From: Saccharomonospora glauca K62
GTDB taxonomy: Bacteria; Actinomycetota; Actinomycetes; Mycobacteriales; Pseudonocardiaceae
Reading direction: 5' to 3'
DNA: 64,000 nt
NCBI RefSeq assembly: GCF_000243395.2
Contig: NZ_CM001484.1
Coordinates: 1,413,568 to 1,477,567 of the forward strand
Part shown: piece after piece, positions 27,843 through 35,003 of the stretch
Layout of the letters: each line of letters opens with the position of its first letter
Position numbering within the stretch: position 1 is the stretch's first letter
Made by a program: the position numbers and the translations under genes
Notes under the pieces: generated by a model
Told to the model about the DNA's origin: nothing
Databases searched by the model: none
The model's input: only the letters and a program-made list of their open reading frames with translations

Positions 27843-28715
27843 CTACCGCGGTTGTGGGCGCGGCACGAGGGGGCAGCGCACTGAGGTCAGGCGGCAGACG
27901 GCGACCAGGCAGGAGAGCACCGTCGCGGCGACCACGACCACGAGACCGGCCGGGGACGGGAGCTCCTGGCTCAGCACGAAGACGCCCATGACGAGTACGA
28001 AGAAGCCGAAACCCTTCCTCAACGCCACCTCCGGCACCCGGGAGGTCAGAAGCGTGCCGAGCAGCGATCCGACGACGGCCGCGGCGGTGACTCCGACGAC
28101 CAGGGACCAGTCGAGGCTGACCGTGGTGAGGTAGCCGGCGAGGCCCGAGAAGGACTTCATCCCTATCACCACCAGCGAGGTACCCACCGCGACCGGCATG
28201 GACAGGCCGCCGAGCAGCACGAGCGCGGGGACGACGAGGAAGCCGCCACCGGCACCGACGAGTCCGGTGACAAGGCCGACGGCGAGCCCGTCGAGGATGA
28301 CCCGTTTCAGTGGAAGCCCCTGCGGTCCTCCGCTGGCATCGGCGGTGGTTTTCTTCTTCCCCCGGATCATCGCCACGGCGGTGGCCACCATCATGACGGC
28401 GAAAGCGATCATCAGGACGGTGTCCGGAAGGTACCCGCCGGCAAGCCCTCCCGCGAAGGCGCCCACCATGCCCGCCGCTCCGAAGACGAGCCCGGTGCGC
28501 CAGCGGACGTTGCCCTTCCTGGCGTGCGCGACCGCGCTGATCAGTGAGGTCGTTCCCACCACGAACAGCGACGCGGCGATGGCTTCCTTGGCTCCCATGC
28601 CCGCGACATAGGTGAGCAGAGGGACGGTCAGGATGGAACCCCCGCCTCCGAGCAGCCCGAGCGAGAGGCCCACGGCCACGGCGAGAACCAGAACGATGAT
28701 CAGGCCGGTCTCCAT
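27843..28715 (-). CDS. TauE/SafE-family sulfur-anion exporter
   Basis: A 290-residue membrane protein with about eight helices and two internal TauE/SafE repeats: SLGLLGGGGSILTVPLLTYVAGMGAKEAIAASLFVVGTTSL in the first half and TGLVGAGGGFLVVPALVLLGGLSMPVAVGTSLVVIGMKSF in the second. Family members export sulfite, thiosulfate or related anions. In this operon it probably removes the sulfite or thiosulfate made by the persulfide dioxygenase and rhodanese. It lies 110 bp after the rhodanese and 40 bp before the thioredoxin remnant. Confidence 0.88.
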   Translation of the reverse strand: METGLIIVLVLAVAVGLSLGLLGGGGSILTVPLLTYVAGMGAKEAIAASLFVVGTTSLISAVAHARKGNVRWRTGLVFGAAGMVGAFAGGLAGGYLPDTVLMIAFAVMMVATAVAMIRGKKKTTADASGGPQGLPLKRVILDGLAVGLVTGLVGAGGGFLVVPALVLLGGLSMPVAVGTSLVVIGMKSFSGLAGYLTTVSLDWSLVVGVTAAAVVGSLLGTLLTSRVPEVALRKGFGFFVLVMGVFVLSQELPSPAGLVVVVAATVLSCLVAVCRLTSVRCPLVPRPQPR

Positions 28716-28825
28716 CTTTCCTCCCCGTTACGGTGCCCGGGTCCCGGTGACCCGCTCATCGGGATTGCCACGGCAGCCGTCTCGCCGCCTCGTCGGTGCC
28801 GGTGTCACACGGCATGGTGAACGCC

Positions 28826-29410
28826 TCAGTCCTTCCGGAGCGCCGTCGGGAGGTTGCAGACGGCCTCCTCCAGCGTGGGGTTCGCGGCCGTCCTGTTCCA
28901 CGGCATCTTCGCCAGTACCGCCGCCATGCCACAGGAGTTGGTCAGCGCCGAGAACGTCAGCCCGCCACCGATCGCGGCGGACAGGTAGCCCAGCCGGGGA
29001 TCGATCAGTCTGGACCCGAGGAAGCCGAGCAGCACCAGGGAGCCCGCTGCCATGCGGACCTGGCGCTCCATGGCCCAGCGCCGGGCGCTACGGACCACGT
29101 CGCCTCCGGCCGACTCGAAGGCGGAGACACCACCGGTGAGCACGTCGGCGTTGTCGAAGCCCACCGCTGTCAGTCGTTGCTGGGCCTGGGCGGCCCGGGC
29201 TCCGGACTGGCAGACGAGCACCACGTTGCCACCGAGGCGTTCGGCGAGGTCACGGGTGTTCTCGGAGAGCAGCTGCAGCGGGATGTTGTGGGACCCGGGA
29301 ATGTGGGTCGAGCGGAACTCGGCCGGTGTGCGTACGTCGATGATCGTGAGTTCGTCGCCCTCGGCGATTCGTTGTTTCAACGTGGGTGCGTCGATGACGG
29401 TCTTGTCCAT
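28826..29410 (-). CDS. Membrane-anchored rhodanese (YgaP-like, rhodanese plus DUF2892)
   Basis: A 194-residue sulfurtransferase. Residues ~8-110 are a rhodanese domain with active-site VCQSGARA (Cys67), then MERQVRMAAGSLVLLGFLGSRL and a second hydrophobic stretch forming the DUF2892-type membrane hairpin found in YgaP. The C-terminal region CGMAAVLAKMPWNR is also typical. It moves sulfane sulfur at the inner membrane. The start at 29410 is chosen from homology; an upstream ATG at 29506 lies in non-family sequence. Confidence 0.88.
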   Translation of the reverse strand: MDKTVIDAPTLKQRIAEGDELTIIDVRTPAEFRSTHIPGSHNIPLQLLSENTRDLAERLGGNVVLVCQSGARAAQAQQRLTAVGFDNADVLTGGVSAFESAGGDVVRSARRWAMERQVRMAAGSLVLLGFLGSRLIDPRLGYLSAAIGGGLTFSALTNSCGMAAVLAKMPWNRTAANPTLEEAVCNLPTALRKD

Positions 29411-29548
29411 GTGTCGTCTCCGGTCGAGGTGATCAGTGGTGGTCGGCGGTGGTCGCCGGCTTTTCCGGACCGGCGTTCGGCGAACCGGTCGGCAGCCGGC
29501 GGCCACCGGGAGGGGAAGTGGTGCCGAATCGGGTCGCGACCAGCCGGA

Positions 29549-30979
29549 TCAGGCTCCCGCGGCTGCGGACTCGGCGCGGTCGGCGCCGTGCCGGGCCTCG
29601 TTCCAGGCCGTCCAGCCCGCGTAGCTGCCGTCGAGTTCGACGACGTCGTAGCCCGCCCGGCGCAGGGCGCTGGCGGCCACCGAGTTGCGCACCCCGCCCT
29701 GGCAGTAGGTCACGATGGTGCCGTTCGTGGGCAGCTCGTCGCGGTGCCAGAGCAGGCGTCCCGCGCTGAGTTGCTTGGAACCGGGGATGTGTCCGGCGGC
29801 GTGTTCGGTCCTGTTCCGAACATCCAGGACGAGCGCGGCGCCGGAGCGCTCCAGATCGGCGGGTGCGACGAGCGCGGGCCGGGTGCTCGGCAGGCCTTCG
29901 AGGCTGGTGGTGTAGCCGGCGACGTGATCGATGCCGACGCGCAGGAGGTGGTCTCGCACGGCCCGTGCCGTGTCCCCGTCGGGCGCCAGCAACACGAGCG
30001 GTGTGCTCTCGGTTTCGGGGTCGTACGCCCAGGCGCCGAAACTCGCGGCCTTGGCGGGTCCGGGGATGTTCAGTGCACCCCGCACGGTGCCCTCGTGCAC
30101 CTCGGTGTGGGGACGGGTGTCGACGAACACCGACTCGTTCGCGTCGAGCGACCGGGCGATCTCGTCGTTGCCCAGCTCCGGCAGCGGCGGCAGGGACCCC
30201 AGGATCCGCGGCCCTTCCCGGTTCTGGCGCTTCATCCGGGCGAAGTACGCGTGGGCGTCCGGTTGCCCGTCGAGCAGCGCCTCGACGAAGCCCTGCTCGT
30301 CGTTGTCGCGCAGGTACGGGGCCCACCAGGCGTTGAGGCGTTCGTAGCCGACCGTGGTCGAGGGCAGGGCGCCCAGGGCCTTGCCACACGCGCTGCCCGC
30401 CCCGTGCGCGGGGTAGACCTGCACGTGGTCGGGAAGCGTCAGGAAGGTGTCACGGAGGCTCGCGAACAGCTGGCGGGCACCCTCGAAGCGGGTGTCCACC
30501 GCGCCGGCCGCCTCGTCGAGCAGGTCGGGGCGGCCGAGGTCGCCCGCGAAGACGAAGTCCCCGGAGAGCAGGTACCCCGGCTCGTCGCTGAACGCGCCGT
30601 CGGTGACCAGGAACGAGAGGTGCTCGGGTGTGTGCCCCGGGGTGTGGGTGGCCCGCACCGTGATGTTGCCGACGGTGATGGTGTCACCGTCGTGCAGGCG
30701 GGTGGCGTCGAAGCCGTACTGCCAGTCCTGCCCGCCTTCCCCCGAGACGTACACCTGCGCTCCGGTCGCCGCGCCCAGCTCTCGGGTGCCGGAGAGGTAG
30801 TCGGCGTGGATGTGCGTCTCCGTCACCGCCACGATCCGCATCCCGTGCCGCTGCGCCAGGTCGAGGTACTCGCGGACGTCGCGGCGAGGATCGACCACGA
30901 CGGCCTCCCCCTTCGCCTGGCAGCCGATGAAGTAGCTGGCCTGGGCGAGGTCCTCGTCGTAAATGCGTTCGAGCAACAT
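29549..30979 (-). CDS. cstB: Persulfide dioxygenase-rhodanese fusion (CstB-like)
   Basis: A 476-residue three-domain protein. The N-terminal metallo-beta-lactamase domain has THIHADYLSG (His56, His58, Asp60), HTPGHTPEHLSF and PAHGAGSACGK, the non-heme iron set of ETHE1-type persulfide dioxygenases. The middle rhodanese-like domain (VFVDTRPHTEVHEGTVRGALNIPG) lacks the catalytic Cys. The C-terminal rhodanese has VTYCQGGVRNSVAAS (Cys426). This is the same layout as staphylococcal CstB, which turns persulfides to thiosulfate. It heads the sulfur operon, and a CstR-type operator lies in its promoter. The start at 30979 follows AGAGGGAGA. Confidence 0.9.
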   Translation of the reverse strand: MLLERIYDEDLAQASYFIGCQAKGEAVVVDPRRDVREYLDLAQRHGMRIVAVTETHIHADYLSGTRELGAATGAQVYVSGEGGQDWQYGFDATRLHDGDTITVGNITVRATHTPGHTPEHLSFLVTDGAFSDEPGYLLSGDFVFAGDLGRPDLLDEAAGAVDTRFEGARQLFASLRDTFLTLPDHVQVYPAHGAGSACGKALGALPSTTVGYERLNAWWAPYLRDNDEQGFVEALLDGQPDAHAYFARMKRQNREGPRILGSLPPLPELGNDEIARSLDANESVFVDTRPHTEVHEGTVRGALNIPGPAKAASFGAWAYDPETESTPLVLLAPDGDTARAVRDHLLRVGIDHVAGYTTSLEGLPSTRPALVAPADLERSGAALVLDVRNRTEHAAGHIPGSKQLSAGRLLWHRDELPTNGTIVTYCQGGVRNSVAASALRRAGYDVVELDGSYAGWTAWNEARHGADRAESAAAGA

Positions 30980-31012
30980 GGCGTCTCCCTCTTCGTGTCC
31001 GGGTACCTCTCC

Positions 31013-31042
31013 ACTCTGGCATATACCCACCGGGGTATTCAA
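31013..31042 (-). promoter_or_regulatory. Sulfur operon promoter with CstR-type operator
   Basis: ATACCC (31023-31028) and GGGTAT (31033-31038) are perfect inverted arms with a 4-bp centre. CsoR/CstR-family operators have this ATACCC...GGGTAT type. On the minus strand TTGAAT (31042-31037) and CAGAGT (31018-31013) are 18 bp apart and bracket the palindrome, which would block RNA polymerase directly. Start of transcription near 31006. Confidence 0.65.
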
Positions 31043-31195
31043 GTTCGCTGGTCGGAGGGGGTGTGCCATGGTCTCGTGCCGGATTCGGGACGCCGTCGGC
31101 CGACGTGGCCGTGACGGCGACCACGCCGGGCGGGTCGGCGAGGTCACCGTGGGCGGGAACCGCCGCGGCCTTGACCGCGGTGGTTTCCGGACGGC

Positions 31196-31849
31196 TCAGG
31201 CCAAGGCGGTCAGTGCGTCGCGCAGGATTCCCTGTGCCGGGACGGACAACCGCCGTCCGGCGTGCAGCTGGTGCGCCGCCTCGACGAGCCGTTGCCGGTC
31301 GGCGGCGGTGCCCGTGTGACCGAGGAACGCCGGCAGCAGCAGGGCCAGCGACCGCAGGTCGCGGTCCTCGCAGAGCACGGCCAGCAGGTCCGCCACCCTC
31401 TCCTCGCCGGGGCTTCGGACGAGGACGCCGGTGTCTCGCAGCCCCTCGGCCACGACGTAGCGGAGCCAGTCGACGTACGAGCCCGGAGGCAGCGCGTCGA
31501 GATGGTCGGCGGCGAGGCGGAAATGAGTCCCGGCCTTCTCGATGTCGCCCAGCTCGCGGTGACAGCGGGCGAGGCACGCGTGCAGCGACGGGTAGAACGC
31601 GGCGACCCTGGCGTCGGCCACGGCGTCGGCGCGCTCCAGGCACACCTCGTTCCAGCGCAGTTCGTCGGCGACCGTCGGTTGGTGACGGGCGAGGTAGTGC
31701 GCGGCGACGCATGCCTCGTAGTCGTCGCTCGCCCGCTCCCAGGCCTGTTCGAACAGCGTCTTCGCGTCGCCGGACCGACCTTCGACCTCGGCCCGCATTC
31801 CCTCGGAACACAGGCGAATGACGGGGTTCTCGGGGTCCAGGGGGGCCAC
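31196..31849 (-). CDS. Helical-repeat (TPR-like) protein paired with the MerR-clamp fusion
   Basis: A 217-residue soluble protein, all helical. ENPVIRLCSEGMRAEVEGRSGDAKTLFEQAWERASDDYEACVAAHYLARHQ and SLHACLARCHRELGDIEKAGTHFRLAADHLDALP look like successive TPR hairpins; the rest is a solenoid-like region of unknown function. The GTG at 31849 follows AGGGAAG. It starts 14 bp after the MerR-clamp gene and is almost certainly co-transcribed, so it may act as a partner or scaffold. No enzyme motif is visible. Upstream in-frame starts lie inside the fusion gene and are not used. Confidence 0.7.
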   Translation of the reverse strand: MAPLDPENPVIRLCSEGMRAEVEGRSGDAKTLFEQAWERASDDYEACVAAHYLARHQPTVADELRWNEVCLERADAVADARVAAFYPSLHACLARCHRELGDIEKAGTHFRLAADHLDALPPGSYVDWLRYVVAEGLRDTGVLVRSPGEERVADLLAVLCEDRDLRSLALLLPAFLGHTGTAADRQRLVEAAHQLHAGRRLSVPAQGILRDALTALA

Positions 31850-31863
31850 TGTGGTTCTTCCCT

Positions 31864-32901
31864 TCACTGGTCCATGCGGACGGGCATGACGAGCGTCGTG
31901 AAACTGCCCTGGTCGGCGGAGCGGACCACCGTCGGCTGGTCGGCCGCGGTGATCTCCAGCAGTACGTCGGGGCCGACCCCGGCGGCCACGGCGGGCGCGA
32001 GCACGGCGGGATCGAACGCCAGGCGGGCGGTGCCCGAGCACACGGCGGACACGGTGGCATCGCCCACGTGCACCGTGTCCCCACCGGTCTCCAGCACGAC
32101 CGGGTTCCCGGCAGCGGCCAGCGCGTCGAGCAGCGCGGTCCGGGTGGTGACGATCCGGCAGGTGTGCGGGGCCAGGGTGTCGAGCACCCGGCGGTAATCG
32201 GGATAGTTCCCGTCTCGTGTGGGCAGTGGCACTTCGCCCGTGGCCGCGTCGTCCCCGGGGTGGTCCGCCACCAGTGAGGCGTCGTCAGCCTCGGCGACCA
32301 GCCGCACGGCGTCGTGGCGCACGGCCCACGGCAGTGCGGCCACCATCGCGTCGACCGGGACCAGCAGCCGGTTCGGCGGCCCGACGACGCGGTGGGGGAC
32401 GAGTTCCCGCACCGCGAGGCGGTAGCGGTCGGTGGCCACGAGCCGCAGCACTTCGGTGGTCCACTCGACGAGCACACACCCGAGTTCCGGGACCTCGGGA
32501 GTGCGGGCCGCGGCCGGATGTACCTGGCGGATCGCGCTGGCGAGTTCCGCTCCGCCGACGCTCACCTCGCCGTGGGACGGCTGCTCCACCATCCGCAGAG
32601 CGGCCTCCACCGCGGCGTGGGCCGTGTCGGCGCGGGACCGCAGCCGCCGGGCGTGCGCCGTCAGCACCTCGCGTGCGGAGGCCGGATCGCCTGCGAGCAC
32701 GGCGGTGATGTCGGCGAGCGGCACCTCGGCCTGCCGGAGGGCGCGCAGCAACGCGGCATCGCGTTCCTGGTCCGCGCTGTAGTAGCGGTAGCCGGAGTCC
32801 GGGTCCACGTGCGCGGGCCGCAGGACGCCGCAGTCGTCGTAGAAGCGCAGCGCGCTCGGAGTGAGCCCGACGCGTCGCGCGAAGGTACTGATCGTGTCCA
32901 T
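31864..32901 (-). CDS. MerR-family regulator fused to DNA polymerase III beta-clamp domains
   Basis: A 345-residue protein of unusual architecture. Residues 5-72 are a MerR winged helix (ISTFARRVGLTPSALRFYDDCGVLRPAHVDPDSGYRYYSADQ), 75-108 the dimerisation helix. From ~112 the sequence is sliding-clamp-like: LRLVATDRYRLAVRE (the DnaN TDGYRLA motif), NYPDYRRVLDTL (FPDYRRVIP in DnaN), ARLAFDPAVLAPAV, and the C-terminal TLVMPVRMDQ, like MPMRL of DnaN. These are clamp domains 2 and 3; domain 1 is replaced by the DNA-binding module. In true clamps the C-terminus and the domain 2-3 groove bind polymerase peptides, so this pocket may be kept. The start at 32901 fits a nearly leaderless mRNA. Confidence 0.88.
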   Translation of the reverse strand: MDTISTFARRVGLTPSALRFYDDCGVLRPAHVDPDSGYRYYSADQERDAALLRALRQAEVPLADITAVLAGDPASAREVLTAHARRLRSRADTAHAAVEAALRMVEQPSHGEVSVGGAELASAIRQVHPAAARTPEVPELGCVLVEWTTEVLRLVATDRYRLAVRELVPHRVVGPPNRLLVPVDAMVAALPWAVRHDAVRLVAEADDASLVADHPGDDAATGEVPLPTRDGNYPDYRRVLDTLAPHTCRIVTTRTALLDALAAAGNPVVLETGGDTVHVGDATVSAVCSGTARLAFDPAVLAPAVAAGVGPDVLLEITAADQPTVVRSADQGSFTTLVMPVRMDQ

Positions 32902-32908
32902 GGCGCCG

Positions 32909-32939
32909 AGTCTGGGGCTTCGAGCGACTCGAAGGTCAA
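32909..32939 (-). promoter_or_regulatory. MerR-type promoter with 19-bp spacer and central palindrome
   Basis: On the minus strand TTGACC (32939-32934) and CAGACT (32914-32909) are 19 bp apart, the elongated spacer of promoters activated by MerR proteins through DNA untwisting. CTTCGAG-CGA-CTCGAAG (32918-32934) is a perfect inverted repeat lying in this spacer. Transcription would begin within a base or two of the ATG at 32901. The palindrome is also ~50 bp upstream of the divergent oxidase. Confidence 0.65.
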
Positions 32940-32985
32940 CCGTAGGATGCCCGGCGAGTCGGCGGCACGGCGCGAGGAGGCGCGG

Positions 32986-34149
32986 ATGAGCGAGCGGTTC
33001 GGTCACTACCAGAGCGAGATCTACCTTTCCGGTTACGGCGGCACGACACCGGCGTTCACCACGGACCTCACCCGGCTGGAGGCGGTCGCCGAGCGGGTGC
33101 TGGAACCGGGGCCGTTCGCCTACGTCGCCGGGGGAGCGGGGTCGGGTGCGACGAGTCGCGCCAACCGGGAGGCGTTCGACCGCTGGGCCCTCGTGCCGCG
33201 CATGCTCACCGACGCCACCGAGCGCGAGCTGGCCACCACGGTGCTGGGTGAGACGCTGCCCGCACCCGTGGTGCTCGCGCCGGTGGGTGTGCAGTCGATC
33301 GTGCACCCCGAGGCCGAGCGGGCCACCGCGAAGGCGGCTGCTGGGCTCGGGCTGCCGATGGTGATGTCCACCGCCTCCTCGACGAGCATCGAGGACGTCG
33401 CGGCCGTGTCCGGACCCGGGCCGCGCTGGTTCCAGCTGTACTGGCCGAACGACCCCGACGTGTGCGGCAGCATCCTCGCGAGGGCGCGAGCCGCCGGGTT
33501 CTCCGTACTGGTGGTCACGCTCGACACGTGGTCGCTCGGCTGGCGGCCGTGCGACCTCGACAACGGCTACCTGCCGTTTCTGAAGGGTGAGGGGACGGCC
33601 GTGCCGTTCACCGACCCGGTGTTCCGTTCACGGCTCGAATCCGCCCCGGATGAGGACCTCGCGATGGCCGTGCTGCGCTGGATCTCGATGATCACCGGGA
33701 CGGACCGTGACTGGGACGCCCTGCCGTTTCTGCGGGAACACTGGGACGGTCCGATCGTGCTGAAGGGAATCCAGCACGTCGACGACGCCCGTCGGGCGGC
33801 GGATGCCGGTGTCGACGGCATCGTGGTGTCGAACCACGGCGGACGCCAGGTCGACGGCGCCGTCGCGTCGCTGGACATGCTGCCCGAGATCGCCACGGCT
33901 GTGGGCGACCGGCTCGACGTGCTGTTCGACTCGGGGGTCCGCACGGGCGCCGACGTGGTGAAGGCCCTCGCGCTGGGCGCGAAGGCCGTGCTCGTGGGAC
34001 GCCCGTACGTCTACGGGCTGGCCCTCGGGGGCGAGGACGGCGTGCGGCACGTGTTGCGGAGCCTGCTCGCCGACCTCGACCTCACGCTCGGGCTGTCCGG
34101 CCACCGCAGCGTGGCCGAACTCGGCCCCGAAGTACTCGTGCGGCGTTGA
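32986..34149 (+). CDS. FMN-dependent alpha-hydroxyacid oxidase (lactate 2-monooxygenase-like)
   Basis: A 387-residue TIM-barrel flavoprotein. The end of the barrel carries GVDGIVVSNHGGRQVDGAVASLDMLPEI with the catalytic His and FMN-binding Arg, and VLFDSGVRTGADVVKALALGAKAVLVGRPYVYGLALGGEDGV for the phosphate. The extended N-terminus (FGHYQSEIYLSGYGGTTPAFTTDLTRLEAVAERVLEPGPFAYVAGGAGSG) resembles lactate 2-monooxygenase, so L-lactate or a similar 2-hydroxyacid is a likely substrate. It is divergent from the MerR-clamp gene and shares its intergenic operator. AGGAGG precedes the ATG. Confidence 0.85.
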   Translation: MSERFGHYQSEIYLSGYGGTTPAFTTDLTRLEAVAERVLEPGPFAYVAGGAGSGATSRANREAFDRWALVPRMLTDATERELATTVLGETLPAPVVLAPVGVQSIVHPEAERATAKAAAGLGLPMVMSTASSTSIEDVAAVSGPGPRWFQLYWPNDPDVCGSILARARAAGFSVLVVTLDTWSLGWRPCDLDNGYLPFLKGEGTAVPFTDPVFRSRLESAPDEDLAMAVLRWISMITGTDRDWDALPFLREHWDGPIVLKGIQHVDDARRAADAGVDGIVVSNHGGRQVDGAVASLDMLPEIATAVGDRLDVLFDSGVRTGADVVKALALGAKAVLVGRPYVYGLALGGEDGVRHVLRSLLADLDLTLGLSGHRSVAELGPEVLVRR

Positions 34150-34159
34150 CCGTGCCGGA

Positions 34160-34906
34160 TCAGGACGGGGGCAGTCCGGGGCCCTTGCGCGGACCGATGA
34201 AGGACGCGATCACGGTCAGGACTGTTCCCGCCAGCACCACCCACGGGCCCGCTCCGGCGAGGTCGAAGTGACCCTCGTACACCGTCAGGACGCCGAGGCC
34301 GTGTACGAGGAAGGAGCAGGAGAGGGAGAAGCCGAACAGCAGGCGGTACCGCGTGAAGCTGGCGTGGGTGAGCTCCGAGTTGGGCCAGGTGACCATCAGC
34401 TTGGCGATCGTCTGAGTGCGGATCGCACCCAGTGTCCAGGCCAGGGAGTACAGCAGCTGGAGGGCCAACATGACGTAGGCCAACCACTTCACGTACATCT
34501 CCGGCATGGTGAACGCCTCGTCGCCCGCGTACTCGCTCAGCTCCGGCAGGGTCATCGTCTCCCCCATGCCGCTGAGCCAGGGGAGGGCGAACAGCCCGAC
34601 GGCGACCAGGATCCCGCCGAGCCCCGCGAGGGCGGCACTCCAGTTCGGCAGCGTGAGCGGTCCCCGGAGCATCGGCCCCTGCTGGAATCCCGGCATCGGC
34701 GGGACGGAATAGGGCATGGGCCCCTGGGGCTGCTGCGGGTACGGCTGGCCCTGTTGCTGGTAGGGCTGCTGCGGGTAGGACTGCTGTGGATAGGGCTGTT
34801 GGGGGTACGGCTGGCCCGGCTGCGGAGCGGGGGCGGCCTGAACCGGTGGCTGGCCCTGCTGCGGTGGTTGCTGTCCGGGCGTGTGCGGTTGCCACGGCTG
34901 ACTCAT
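34160..34906 (-). CDS. Pro/Gln-rich four-helix membrane protein
   Basis: A 248-residue membrane protein of unknown function. Residues ~1-80 are a low-complexity tail of PYPQQ repeats, cytosolic and probably disordered. Four hydrophobic segments follow (AALAGLGGILVAVGLFALPWL, YVMLALQLLYSLAW, LLFGFSLSCSFLVHGLGVL, WVVLAGTVLTVIASFIG). The long loop GMGETMTLPELSEYAGDEAFTMPEMYVKW lies between the first two. Such architectures are frequent in actinomycetes. It is a single gene with no operon partner, convergent with the oxidase at a 10-bp gap. Confidence 0.75.
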   Translation of the reverse strand: MSQPWQPHTPGQQPPQQGQPPVQAAPAPQPGQPYPQQPYPQQSYPQQPYQQQGQPYPQQPQGPMPYSVPPMPGFQQGPMLRGPLTLPNWSAALAGLGGILVAVGLFALPWLSGMGETMTLPELSEYAGDEAFTMPEMYVKWLAYVMLALQLLYSLAWTLGAIRTQTIAKLMVTWPNSELTHASFTRYRLLFGFSLSCSFLVHGLGVLTVYEGHFDLAGAGPWVVLAGTVLTVIASFIGPRKGPGLPPS

Positions 34907-35003
34907 GGCGTCGCAGGGTACCCGGAGGAGTGACGGCGGCGCGGGAGTTCTTCCGAAAACGGGTGGCCTCGGCCCGACGAGGGCCGGTTAAGCTGGCTAC
35001 CGT

